From Marmoricola sp. Leaf446 (lineage in GTDB: Bacteria; Actinomycetota; Actinomycetes; Propionibacteriales; Nocardioidaceae), in assembly GCF_001424755.1 (NCBI RefSeq), contig NZ_LMRF01000002.1, forward strand, positions 438,727-494,248: 55,522 nt of DNA. Reading direction: 5' to 3'. A program made the position numbers and the translations under genes. The notes under the pieces are model-generated. The model did not search any database. It was not told the DNA's origin and was given only the letters and a program-made list of their open reading frames with translations. Of the stretch, positions 8,244 to 17,731 are shown piece by piece. How positions within the stretch are numbered: the first letter of the stretch is position 1; each line of letters opens with the position of its first letter.

Positions 8244-9502
8244 CAGCGGGTCTCGACGGGCTCGACCGACGGGGCCGGCTCGACCGACGGGGCCGGCCCG
8301 ACCGACGAGGGCAGCTCGAAGGGGAGCGCGGCGACGACCTCGGCGAGGCAGTCCTCGATGGTGCGGCCGGTGGTGTCGACGACGACGTCGGCGTCCTGCG
8401 GCTCCTCGTAGGGGCTGGAGATGCCGGTGAAGTCGGGGATCTCGCCGCGACGGGCCCGGGCGTAGAGGCCCTTGCGGTCGCGCCGCTCGCACTCCTCCAG
8501 CGGTGTCGCGACGTGGACGAGCACGAGCTCGCCGCCGGCGTCCTCGACCATGGCACGCACCTGCTGGCGGGTGGCGTCGAACGGCGCGATGGGGGAGGCC
8601 AGCGCGACGCCCCGGTGGCGGGCGATCTCGGCGGCCACCCAGCCGATCCGGGCGATGTTGGTCTCGCGGTCCTCGCGGGAGAAGCCGAGGCCCTTGCTCA
8701 GGTGGCGGCGTACGACGTCGCCGTCGAGGCTCGTGACGGTGCGCCGACCGTCCTCGAGCAGCAGGTCGTGCAGCGCCCGGGCGATCGTCGACTTGCCGCT
8801 GCCCGAGAGGCCGGTGAAGAGCACCACGACACCGACGTGCTCGTCGTCGGGCTGGTCCTGCTCGACCACGGCCGCGACCTCGGCGGGCCAGTCGTCCTCG
8901 GTGTCCTCACCGGGCAGCCCGAGCACCTCGCCGGCGGCGTACGCGCTCACGACGTCGTGCCCGAGCCGGTGGTCGAGGTCGGCGTCGCCGCGCGCGGCTA
9001 GGGGCACGACGACCACCTGCGCCGTCGTGCCGGACGCCTCGAGCACGCGGGCGGCCGCGAGCGTGGCCCGCACCAGCCCGACCGGGCTCACGCCCTGCGG
9101 GGTGCCGGTGCCCGACAGCGTCAGCAGCACCACCTCGCGGGCACCCGCACGCTCGGCGACCAGGCGCAGCGCCCCCTCGCCCAGCGGCGCGGTGACGGGG
9201 ACGACGAGCGCGTCGGGGTGCTCCTCGCGGATCCGGGCGGGGGTGGCCTGGAGCCGACGGAAGGGGCCGTACGCCGCCCGCGCCAGCGGCAGCAGGTGCT
9301 CGCGCGAGTACAGCGCCAGCGGCAGCCCCTCGGGGTCGACGAGCTCGACCTCGCCGCCCGCCCCGACCTGTGCGGCGAGGTCGTCGGGCAGCTCGAGCCG
9401 CACCTCGTCGTCGAAGCTGGTGCGGGGGGCCAGGGCGCCGCTCAGCAGGACCTCGAGGTCGTCCAGCTCGCGCGGGGAGGGGCAGTGCTGGGGGGCGGGC
9501 AC
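8243..9502 (-). CDS. cysC: Adenylylsulfate (APS) kinase with degenerate ATP-sulfurylase-like N-terminus
   Basis: The C-terminal half is an APS kinase making PAPS: P-loop GLSGSGKST (231-239), LDGDVVRRHLSKGLGFSREDR and FTGISSPYEEP. The first 200 residues resemble ATP sulfurylase (PUA-like start LEVLLSGALAP, then a nucleotidyltransferase-like fold) but lack the QxRN and HxGH-type catalytic motifs, with PLGEG in place of the histidine motif, so sulfurylase activity is doubtful. The last residues come from an 18-bp tandem repeat. GTG at 9502 is chosen because CACGAT sits exactly 6 nt upstream, as at many genes here; an ATG at 9547 would overlap the divergent start codon. It is followed by the TauE/SafE gene. 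CysD/CysN are not in the window. Confidence 0.88.
   Translation of the reverse strand: MPAPQHCPSPRELDDLEVLLSGALAPRTSFDDEVRLELPDDLAAQVGAGGEVELVDPEGLPLALYSREHLLPLARAAYGPFRRLQATPARIREEHPDALVVPVTAPLGEGALRLVAERAGAREVVLLTLSGTGTPQGVSPVGLVRATLAAARVLEASGTTAQVVVVPLAARGDADLDHRLGHDVVSAYAAGEVLGLPGEDTEDDWPAEVAAVVEQDQPDDEHVGVVVLFTGLSGSGKSTIARALHDLLLEDGRRTVTSLDGDVVRRHLSKGLGFSREDRETNIARIGWVAAEIARHRGVALASPIAPFDATRQQVRAMVEDAGGELVLVHVATPLEECERRDRKGLYARARRGEIPDFTGISSPYEEPQDADVVVDTTGRTIEDCLAEVVAALPFELPSSVGPAPSVEPAPSVEPVETR
8261..8313 (-). repeat. 18-bp tandem repeat encoding the kinase tail
   Basis: Two exact copies of CTCGACCGACGGGGCCGG (8261-8278, 8279-8296) are followed by a decayed third. They encode repeated Pro-Ala-Pro-Ser-Val-Glu at the C-terminus. 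The adjoining GGTCTCGACGGGCTCGACC resembles a short interspersed palindromic repeat half seen in related actinobacteria. Confidence 0.7.
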
Positions 9503-9508
9503 CGGGCC

Positions 9509-9538
9509 ATCGTGCCAGAGCCGACCCTTCAGTAGCGT
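9509..9538. promoter_or_regulatory. Divergent overlapping -10 elements of cysC and asparaginase
   Basis: Minus strand: CACGAT (9509-9514) lies 6 nt before the GTG at 9502. Plus strand: TAGCGT (9533-9538) lies 7 nt before the ATG at 9546. Each -10 falls about where the other promoter's -35 would be, so the two promoters would exclude one another. Confidence 0.45.
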
Positions 9539-9545
9539 CGCGTCC

Positions 9546-10541
9546 ATGTCGGACTCACCAGCCTCTTCCACCGCCCCCGTCGTCATCGCCGAGATCGTCC
9601 GCTCCGGGTTCACCGAGGGCCACCACCGCGGGTCGTGGGTGGTGCTCGACGCGGCCGGCGAGGTGGTCGCCTCCGCGGGCGACGCGGCCGGCCCGATGCT
9701 GCCCCGCAGCTGCAACAAGCCGGTGCAGGCGCTGGGCATGCTCGAGGCGGGCCTCGACCTCCACGACGAGCTGCTCGCGCTGGCCTGCGCCTCCCACTCC
9801 GGCGAGCCCTTCCACCTCGACGGCGTGCGTCGCATCCTCGCCGGCGCCGGGCTCACCGAGGACGACCTGCGCACGCCGGAGGACTGGCCGCTCGACGACG
9901 CGGCCCGCGAGCAGCTCCTTCGCGAGGGCGGTGCGCGGGCGCGGGTGCAGATGAACTGCTCCGGCAAGCACGCCGCCATGCTCGCCACCTGCGTCGCCAA
10001 CGGCTGGTCGACGCACGACTACCTCGAGGTCGACCACCCGCTGCAGCAGCAGCTGACCCGCACCTTCGCCGCCACCACCGGCGAGGACGTCGCCGTCACC
10101 GCGGTCGACGGCTGCGGCGCCCCGCTGCTCTCGACCTCGTTGACCGGCCTGGCGCGCGCCTTCGCCCGGATCGCGACCGCCGAGGTGGGCACGCCGGCCG
10201 GTCGCATCGCCGCCGCGATCCGCGCCCACCCGGCGTACGTCTCGGGCAGCACGCGCGACGAGCGGACCCTCCTCGAGGCGGTCCCGGGCGCGATCGGCAA
10301 GGCCGGGGCCGAGTCCTGCTACGTCGTGGCCCTGCCCGACGGACGGGCGTTCGCGACCAAGACCGACGACGGCGGCGCCCGGGCGCGGCCGGTGCTGATG
10401 GCCGCGCTGCTGGAGCGCCACGGGGTGCTCGACGAGCCCGGGGTGGACGCCGACGCGGTGCGGCGTACGGGACGGGTGGAGCTGCTCGGCGGCGGCCGGG
10501 TCGTGGGCGAGGTGCGGGCGGTGCTCGACCCCCGTTCCTGA
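9546..10541 (+). CDS. L-asparaginase II family protein
   Basis: A 331-residue member of the asparaginase II family (PF06089), related to Rhizobium etli type asparaginase and distinct from the bacterial type I/II enzymes; it hydrolyses asparagine to aspartate and ammonia. Motifs seen: RSCNKPVQALGML, ACASHSGEPFH, MNCSGKHAAML and VDGCGAPLLS. No signal peptide, so cytoplasmic. The ATG at 9546 follows TAGCGT by 7 nt with no Shine-Dalgarno, suggesting a leaderless mRNA. Divergent from the APS kinase gene. Confidence 0.9.
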   Translation: MSDSPASSTAPVVIAEIVRSGFTEGHHRGSWVVLDAAGEVVASAGDAAGPMLPRSCNKPVQALGMLEAGLDLHDELLALACASHSGEPFHLDGVRRILAGAGLTEDDLRTPEDWPLDDAAREQLLREGGARARVQMNCSGKHAAMLATCVANGWSTHDYLEVDHPLQQQLTRTFAATTGEDVAVTAVDGCGAPLLSTSLTGLARAFARIATAEVGTPAGRIAAAIRAHPAYVSGSTRDERTLLEAVPGAIGKAGAESCYVVALPDGRAFATKTDDGGARARPVLMAALLERHGVLDEPGVDADAVRRTGRVELLGGGRVVGEVRAVLDPRS

Positions 10542-10545
10542 GAGC

Positions 10546-10631
10546 TGCTAGCACTGCTAGCACGAGGAATCCCTCGCGATACAGGGCGAATGTGACCGCG
10601 TTCACCCGCTGTGGAGTTGATTCTGCTAGCA
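10546..10631 (+). promoter_or_regulatory. Three TGCTAGCA palindromes: putative operator array
   Basis: TGCTAGCA occurs at 10546-10553, 10555-10562 and 10624-10631. The first two are a perfect tandem 9-bp repeat TGCTAGCAC. They occupy the space before the XRE regulator gene and are likely its own binding sites. The 110-bp spacer holds no gene. Confidence 0.55.
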
Positions 10632-10651
10632 GGAGCAAGCATGGTGGAGGC

Positions 10652-11092
10652 ATGTCCAAGAGCAAGGTCGGCAAGACCGTTGAGTCGCTGGGGGACTACC
10701 TCCGCGAGCAGCGCGTCGCCGCGCAGCTGTCGCTGCGCCAGCTGGCCGAGCAGGCGGGGGTCTCCAACCCCTACCTGAGCCAGATCGAGCGAGGTCTGCG
10801 CCGTCCGTCGGCCGAGGTGCTCCAGCAGCTCGCCAAGGCGCTGCGGATCTCCGCCGAGCAGCTCTACGTCCAGGCCGGCATCGTCAGCCCGGACGCGACG
10901 GAGGCCAGGTCGGTCGAGCTCGCCATCCTCGGCGACCCGGCCCTCAGCGAGCGGCACAAGCAGTCGCTGCTCGACGTCTACCAGGCGTTCCGGTCCTCGT
11001 CGCCGACGACGACCTCGCTCGTGGACCCCCCTGCTGCCGTGGTCGTGCCCGACCAGGGTCACCAGCCAACCGAAGGAGAAGCACATGGCTAA
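10652..11092 (+). CDS. XRE-family transcriptional regulator (Rv0474-like)
   Basis: A 146-residue DNA-binding protein. Residues about 12-70 are a Cro/C1-type helix-turn-helix (LGDYLREQRVAAQLSLRQLA, then GVSNPYLSQIERG); the C-terminal part is a short helical region and a Pro-rich tail. The ATG at 10652 has GGTGGAGG just upstream. The stop overlaps the next gene by 8 nt. The order XRE, HbhA-like, DUF2516 is the same as Rv0474-Rv0475-Rv0476 of M. tuberculosis, so this is probably the orthologous regulator. Three TGCTAGCA palindromes upstream suggest autoregulation. Confidence 0.9.
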   Translation: MSKSKVGKTVESLGDYLREQRVAAQLSLRQLAEQAGVSNPYLSQIERGLRRPSAEVLQQLAKALRISAEQLYVQAGIVSPDATEARSVELAILGDPALSERHKQSLLDVYQAFRSSSPTTTSLVDPPAAVVVPDQGHQPTEGEAHG

Positions 11093-11909
11093 GAAGAACC
11101 CGATCAACGCTCTCGCCACCGAGGCCGTCAAGCCGCTGTACGCCGTCGCCGGCGCCACCGAGGTCGCCTACGAGATCGCCCGCGGCGTCGCTGCCGACGC
11201 CCAGAAGGGTGCGCAGGACCGCCTCGCCGACGTGCAGAGCCGGGTCGCCAAGGTCGAGCGCGACCCCAAGGCGCTGCAGGACCAGGCCGTCGGCATCGTC
11301 AACGACCGCGTGGAGGAGCTCACCGAGGACGCCAAGGACGCACAGCGCAAGTTCGAGTCGCGCGTGGCCGAGCTGCAGCGCGACGTCAAGGCCCTGCCCG
11401 GCAAGGTGCAGGCCCAGATCGACGAGGCCATCGCCGAGCTGACCAAGACCTACACCGAGCTCGTCGAGCGCGGCGAGAAGCTCGTCGCCGCCGTGCGCAA
11501 GGACGGCTACAAGGCCGTCACCGCGCTGCGTGACGCCCCCAACTCCTCGACCGTGGTGCGCCGCGAGCGGGCCAAGACCGCCCAGGCCAAGCAGACCCCG
11601 GGCAAGAAGGCCCCCGCCACCAAGACCGCGAAGAAGGCCGGCGCCAACGCCCCGACCACGAAGTCGGCCGCCAAGAAGGCCAGCGACACCGCCTCCTCGG
11701 CCAAGAAGACCGCGGCCAAGAAGACGAGCACCGCCAAGACCGCGGCGAAGAAGGCCCCGGCCAAGGCTGCCGCCAAGACCACGCAGAAGACCGCGCAGGC
11801 CGCCGAGAAGACCGCCGCGACCACGCAGAAGGCCGCTGCCTCGACGCAGAAGACCGCTGCCTCCGCCCAGAGCAGCGCTGCGAAGACCGCGGACTCCGCT
11901 TCTTCGTGA
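11085..11909 (+). CDS. HbhA-like protein with Lys/Ala-rich tail
   Basis: A 274-residue protein with two parts. Residues about 1-150 are strongly helical, with a coiled-coil region like mycobacterial heparin-binding haemagglutinin. From about 170 on the chain is a low-complexity Lys/Ala/Thr tail with repeated AKKT/AAKK blocks, comparable to the HbhA heparin-binding tail and to histone H1-like tails. A strong AAGGAG stands 7 nt before the ATG at 11085, which overlaps the XRE gene. Role by analogy: surface adhesion or binding of polyanions including DNA. The exact function here is unknown; the operon order supports the assignment. Confidence 0.8.
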   Translation: MAKKNPINALATEAVKPLYAVAGATEVAYEIARGVAADAQKGAQDRLADVQSRVAKVERDPKALQDQAVGIVNDRVEELTEDAKDAQRKFESRVAELQRDVKALPGKVQAQIDEAIAELTKTYTELVERGEKLVAAVRKDGYKAVTALRDAPNSSTVVRRERAKTAQAKQTPGKKAPATKTAKKAGANAPTTKSAAKKASDTASSAKKTAAKKTSTAKTAAKKAPAKAAAKTTQKTAQAAEKTAATTQKAAASTQKTAASAQSSAAKTADSASS

Positions 11910-11917
11910 ACTGAACC

Positions 11918-11939
11918 CCCGTCGTCGACGGACGACGGG
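11918..11939 (+). terminator. Short hairpin after the HbhA-like gene
   Basis: CCCGTCGTC (11918-11926) pairs perfectly with GACGACGGG (11931-11939) around GACG, 9 nt after the stop. Confidence 0.5.
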
Positions 11940-11986
11940 CAGCTCGCCCTCTGGTGATCCCTCCCTTCGCCAGACGCGCGGGCCGG

Positions 11987-12016
11987 CAGGCCCCCGGGAT
12001 CTCTCCCGGGGGCCTG
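11987..12016 (+). terminator. Strong GC-rich terminator
   Basis: A perfect 13-bp stem (11987-11999 with 12004-12016), loop TCTC, partly followed by T. It separates the HbhA-like gene from the next promoter 16 nt downstream. Confidence 0.75.
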
Positions 12017-12031
12017 TTGCCGTCCGCCCTC

Positions 12032-12037
12032 TATCCT
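12032..12037 (+). promoter_or_regulatory. -10 element TATCCT, probable leaderless promoter
   Basis: TATCCT ends 6 nt before the GTG at 12044, so the predicted transcription start is at or next to the start codon. Confidence 0.5.
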
Positions 12038-12043
12038 GGGGGC

Positions 12044-12334
12044 GTGGCCAGCATCTTCGAGTTCCAGAACGCGGTCGCGTCCATCTCCTTCCTCGTGCTG
12101 CTCGCACTGAAGATCTGGGCGCTGGTCGACGCGCTGCTGCGTCCCGCCGAGGCCTACGAGGCGACCGGCAAGCTCACCAAGCCGGCGTGGCTGCTGATCC
12201 TGGGCCTGGCCGTCGGGGCCGCCCTGGTCTTCCCGTCGGTCTTCGGGCTGCTCGGCATCCTGGGGATCGTCGCGGCGCTGGTCTACGTGCTCGACGTACG
12301 CCCGGCGCTGGTCTCGGTCACCCGGCGCCGCTGA
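12044..12334 (+). CDS. DUF2516 small membrane protein
   Basis: A 96-residue protein with three hydrophobic segments (about 8-27, 45-62 and 65-82) and basic ends; matches the DUF2516 family, represented by Rv0476 downstream of hbhA in M. tuberculosis. Function unknown. The GTG at 12044 is chosen because family homology starts there (ASIFEFQNAV) and a -10 lies 6 nt upstream; an in-frame ATC/ATG further upstream runs through the terminator stem. Confidence 0.85.
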   Translation: MASIFEFQNAVASISFLVLLALKIWALVDALLRPAEAYEATGKLTKPAWLLILGLAVGAALVFPSVFGLLGILGIVAALVYVLDVRPALVSVTRRR

Positions 12335-12386
12335 TCGGGACCGCCCCGGCGGTCCCGGGCTGGGGACGCCCGGCACACTGAGGCCC

Positions 12387-13304
12387 ATGCCCGTCGACCC
12401 CCAGCTGGCCGGCCTGCTCTCGCTCATCGAGGGCGGCACGCCGATGCACCAGACCGACCCCGTGACCGCCCGCGCCGCCTTCCGCACGCTGGCCGTGGAG
12501 TTCCGCAAGCCCGAGGATGTCGTCCCCGTGGCGTCGGTGATCGAGACCGAGGTCGCCGGCGGGGACGGCCCCCGCGCCGCGCGCGTCTACCGGCCCGAGG
12601 GCGAGGGCCCCTGGCCGGTCGTCGCGCTCTTCCACGGCGGCGGCTTCGTGATCGGCGACCTCGACACCCACGACAACCTCGCCCGCCGGATCTGCCGCGA
12701 CGCCCGTGCCGTGGTGGTCTCCGTCGACTACCGGCTCGCGCCCGAGCACCCGTTCCCGGCCGGCGTCGAGGACGCCCTCGCCGCCACCCGCGACCTGCAG
12801 CAGCGCACCGAGGAGCTCGGCGGCGACGGCCGGCTCGCGGTCGCCGGCGACAGCGCCGGCGGCAACCTCGCCGCCGTGGTCAGCCAGCAGGTCCCCGGCC
12901 TCGCCGCGCAGCTGCTGATCTACCCCGCCACCGACGGCGGCGGCGACTACCCCTCGCGCACCGAGAACGGCGAGGGCTACTTCCTCGACCTGCCCACGAT
13001 GCTGTGGTTCATGGAGCACTACGCCCCGCAAGACCCCGCCGACCCGCGGTTCTCCCCGATCCACGGTCCGCTCGACGGGCTCCCGCCCGCCGTCGTGGTC
13101 ACCGCCGAGCTGGATCCGCTGCGCGACGAGGGCGAGGCGTACGCCGCCGCGCTGACCGCCGCCGGCGTGAGCGTGGACGTGCAGCGCTACGACGGCATGA
13201 TCCACGGCTTCGTCGACATGGGCCCCTTCTCGACCGCGGCCGAGCAGGCCACCGCCGACACGGTCGCGCGGTTCGCCGCGGTGCTGGGGTCGACGGCCGG
13301 CTGA
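12387..13304 (+). CDS. Alpha/beta hydrolase, hormone-sensitive-lipase family esterase
   Basis: A 305-residue cytoplasmic esterase. It shows the HSL oxyanion motif HGGGF (near 85), the nucleophile elbow GDSAGG (near 155), the acid in DPLRDEG and the catalytic His in IHGF. Such enzymes hydrolyse short- to medium-chain acyl esters. CACACT lies 7 nt before the ATG at 12387, fitting the leaderless pattern of the region. Natural substrate unknown. Confidence 0.92.
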   Translation: MPVDPQLAGLLSLIEGGTPMHQTDPVTARAAFRTLAVEFRKPEDVVPVASVIETEVAGGDGPRAARVYRPEGEGPWPVVALFHGGGFVIGDLDTHDNLARRICRDARAVVVSVDYRLAPEHPFPAGVEDALAATRDLQQRTEELGGDGRLAVAGDSAGGNLAAVVSQQVPGLAAQLLIYPATDGGGDYPSRTENGEGYFLDLPTMLWFMEHYAPQDPADPRFSPIHGPLDGLPPAVVVTAELDPLRDEGEAYAAALTAAGVSVDVQRYDGMIHGFVDMGPFSTAAEQATADTVARFAAVLGSTAG

Positions 13305-13352
13305 GGCCCGAGCGCCCTTGTGTCGGCGCCCGACATGGGTGACCTTGGACGG

Positions 13353-14663
13353 ATGCGCTGCCACTTCATCCCTGCCTACCTGCTCGACCGGCTCGCGGAC
13401 GGGGTCGACGACGACCACGTCGCCGGCCTGGTGCGTCGTACCCGCGAGATCGACCGGTCGCTCCGCGGCCGCCGCGTCGAGGACCACCCCGCCATGGCCG
13501 GGGCGGTCTCGACGGCGCAGTCGCAGGACGACGACTGGGAGGTCTACGACGCCCAGAACGGCACCGAGCTCCCCGGCACCCTCGTCCGCGCCTCGGGCCA
13601 GCCGGAGGCGGGTGACGCGGCCGTCGACGAGGCAGCGCTCGGCCTGACCGAGACGCTGCGGCTCTTCGCCGACTACGGCCGCGACTCCTACGACGGCAGG
13701 GGCGCGACCGTGGTCGCGACGGTGCACTACGAGCGCGACTACGACAACGCGTTCTGGGACGGCAACCAGCTGGTCTTCGGCGACGGCGACGGGACGGTCT
13801 TCGAGCGGTTCACCAAGCCGATCGACGTGCTGGGCCACGAGCTGGCCCACGCGGTCACGCAGTACACCGCCAACCTGGTCTACCAGGACCAGTCCGGCGC
13901 GCTGAACGAGTCGATGTCCGACGTCTTCGGCGCCTGCATGAAGCAGCGGTTCCTCGGCCAGGACGCCGCGTCGGCCGACTGGCTGATCGGCGAGGGCATC
14001 TTCAAGCCGGACGTGCAGGGGCGGGCGCTGCGCTCGATGCTCGAGCCCGGCACGGCGTACGACGACCCCCGCATCGGCAAGGACCCGCAGGTCGGCTCGA
14101 TGGCCGACTACGTCGACACCCGGGACGACAACGGGGGCGTCCACCTCAACAGCGGCATCCCCAACCGCGCCTTCGTGCTCGCCGCACGGGCGATCGGGGG
14201 CGAGTCGTGGGAGGGAGCCGGCCGGATCTGGTACGCCGCCCTCACCTCCGGCGTGCCCGCCGACTCCGACTTCGGCACCTTCGCCGCCGCCACGGTCGCG
14301 GCCGCCGGCGAGCAGGCCTCGGTCGTGGAGGAGGCCTGGCGCACGGTGGGGGTGGTCCCGGGCCAGGCGACCGGCACGGGGACCACGCCGACCGCCCCGG
14401 CGGAGACGGTGGCGGTGCGGCGTACGGGCGGGTTCGGGGGGTTGGTGCGCGAGGGCACCGTCGACCTCGCCTCCGACGACCCCCGTGCGCCCGAGGTGCG
14501 GCAGCTGGTCGAGCGGATCGACTTCCGGGCCGTCACCAGCCCGCCGCCGCAGCCCGACCGCTTCGTCTACGACTTCCGCTGCGGCCCCGACGGCTGCCAG
14601 GTCCCGGAGACCCACCTCACCCACGAGCTGCGTCAGCTCGCCACGATCGTCCTGGGGGAGTAG
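13353..14663 (+). CDS. Protealysin-like M4 metalloprotease fused to an emfourin-like domain
   Basis: A 436-residue protein without signal peptide. The start MRCHFIPAYLLDRLAD is the short propeptide motif of protealysin-like M4 proteases. Zinc ligands are in HELAH (H162, H166) and NESMSD (E186), with the thermolysin spacing of 24 between first His and Glu. After the catalytic domain, about 348-436 (VRRTGGFGGLVREG onward) resembles emfourin, the protealysin inhibitor that is normally a separate protein. The ATG at 13353 is chosen because the propeptide motif begins there and GACCTT lies 6 nt upstream; GTG 13320 and ATG 13335 are longer alternatives. Confidence 0.85.
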   Translation: MRCHFIPAYLLDRLADGVDDDHVAGLVRRTREIDRSLRGRRVEDHPAMAGAVSTAQSQDDDWEVYDAQNGTELPGTLVRASGQPEAGDAAVDEAALGLTETLRLFADYGRDSYDGRGATVVATVHYERDYDNAFWDGNQLVFGDGDGTVFERFTKPIDVLGHELAHAVTQYTANLVYQDQSGALNESMSDVFGACMKQRFLGQDAASADWLIGEGIFKPDVQGRALRSMLEPGTAYDDPRIGKDPQVGSMADYVDTRDDNGGVHLNSGIPNRAFVLAARAIGGESWEGAGRIWYAALTSGVPADSDFGTFAAATVAAAGEQASVVEEAWRTVGVVPGQATGTGTTPTAPAETVAVRRTGGFGGLVREGTVDLASDDPRAPEVRQLVERIDFRAVTSPPPQPDRFVYDFRCGPDGCQVPETHLTHELRQLATIVLGE

Positions 14664-14733
14664 CCCCGGGGGCCTGTGGACGGCCTGTGGACGGCCGGTT
14701 GCGGCGCCGACGCCCCCGACGTGGGGTGGCGGC

Positions 14734-15648
14734 GTGGACGTGGTCGAGGCGCTGGTGCGGTGCGGCGGGGTGGCCGACGCCGCGGCGCTGACCGCCATGA
14801 CCTCGCGTCGGCGGCTGCGGACCGCGGTAGCGGCCGGCTCGGTCGTGCGCTTGGCGTCCGGTCGCTACGCGGTGCCCGAGGTGGACGAGGGGCGCCGCGC
14901 GGCGGCGCGGGTCCACGGCTACGCGTCGCACCTCAGCGCGGCGCTGCTGCACGGGTGGGAGGTCAAGCAGCGACCGATACGGCCGATGGTGATCGTGCCG
15001 CGCGGTCGCAGGGTCGGGGCCTCGCGCTCGCGGGGGATCGACCTGGTGGTGCGCACCATCGAGGCCGACGAGGTCTGGCAGGACCGCACCCGCGCGGGTC
15101 GCACGGTGATCGACTGTGCGCGCGACCTGGCGTTCGACGCGGCCCTCGCCGTCGCCGACTCGGCGCTCCGCCACGGTCACGTCGGTGCCGAGGAGCTGCA
15201 CCACCTGGCGGTCGTGTCCCCGCGGACCGGTCGCGGCCGCTGCCTGCGGGTCGCCGAGCTGGCATCACCGCTGGCGGCCAACCCGTTCGAGTCGGTGCTG
15301 CGCGCCATCGCCGCAGATGTCCCCGGGTTGGACCTGGAGCCCCAGGTCGTCATCGACGAGGACGGCTTCACGGCCCGGCCGGACCTGGTCGACCGCGAGC
15401 GGCGGATCGTCGTCGAGGCTGACTCGTTCGCCTTCCACGGCACGCGCGCGGCACTGGTCCGCGACTGCGTGCGCTACAACGCCCTGGTGCTGCGCGGCTG
15501 GCTGGTGCTCCGCTTCAGCTGGGAGCACGTGATGCACGACCCGGACTACGTGCGGCGGTGCCTCGAGGAGGCCGTGCTGGGGCGACCGCACCGACCTACA
15601 GTTCGACGCTCCCAGGCGCAGAAGTCGGCCTGGGGCGCCGAACTGTAG
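14734..15648 (+). CDS. DUF559 / AbiEi-like protein with endonuclease-like C-terminus
   Basis: A 304-residue protein of a type found in many copies in Nocardioides-like genomes. Residues about 1-50 form a winged-helix (AbiEi antitoxin N-terminal-like: GGVADAAALTAMTSRRRLR, SGRYAVP). The C-terminus (about 205-285) resembles DUF559/Vsr-type PD-(D/E)xK nucleases: ARPDLVDRERRIVVEADSF and NALVLRGWLVLRFSWEHV. Function unknown. The GTG at 14734 is a best guess. The last 18 codons lie inside a 57-bp inverted repeat that probably also ends transcription. Confidence 0.75.
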   Translation: MDVVEALVRCGGVADAAALTAMTSRRRLRTAVAAGSVVRLASGRYAVPEVDEGRRAAARVHGYASHLSAALLHGWEVKQRPIRPMVIVPRGRRVGASRSRGIDLVVRTIEADEVWQDRTRAGRTVIDCARDLAFDAALAVADSALRHGHVGAEELHHLAVVSPRTGRGRCLRVAELASPLAANPFESVLRAIAADVPGLDLEPQVVIDEDGFTARPDLVDRERRIVVEADSFAFHGTRAALVRDCVRYNALVLRGWLVLRFSWEHVMHDPDYVRRCLEEAVLGRPHRPTVRRSQAQKSAWGAEL

Positions 15649-15650
15649 GT
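15594..15650. terminator. 57-bp inverted repeat, bidirectional terminator overlapping a stop codon
   Basis: Arms ACCTACAGTTCG (15594-15605) and CGAACTGTAGGT (15639-15650) are perfect over 12 bp. After one mismatch the stem continues for 3 bp, a one-base bulge and 7 bp to a 10-nt loop. It lies between convergent genes, covers the DUF559 stop, and serves both directions. Confidence 0.7.
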
Positions 15651-15666
15651 CCGGATGGTCGCTGCG

Positions 15667-17577
<1,911 letters not shown>

Positions 17578-17635
17578 GCGGAAGACCTTCGGTTCGAGGA
17601 GGTCGCTCGACTCAGGGGTGAGGAGGCGACGGGTC

Positions 17636-17641
17636 AGTCTA
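17636..17641 (-). promoter_or_regulatory. -10 element of typA
   Basis: TAGACT on the minus strand, a good -10 match, about 60 nt before the start codon. Confidence 0.45.
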
Positions 17642-17719
17642 TCGGCCGGGCGGTCGTGCCCCGCACGGTGCCGTGGCCGGGCGGTGACCGGCCGGTGACG
17701 AGGCGGTGCCGCGCGTCAC

Positions 17720-17725
17720 TAGGGT
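17720..17725 (+). promoter_or_regulatory. -10 element TAGGGT, probable leaderless promoter
   Basis: Ends 6 nt before the GTG at 17732; no ribosome binding site between. Confidence 0.5.
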
Positions 17726-17731
17726 GGGCGC

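Noticed and set aside
9545-9548. Overlapping divergent start codons (CATG) of cysC and asparaginase
   Set aside because: The kinase more likely starts at GTG 9502, which has a -10 at the usual 6 nt; the ATG at 9547 would add 15 residues without family similarity.
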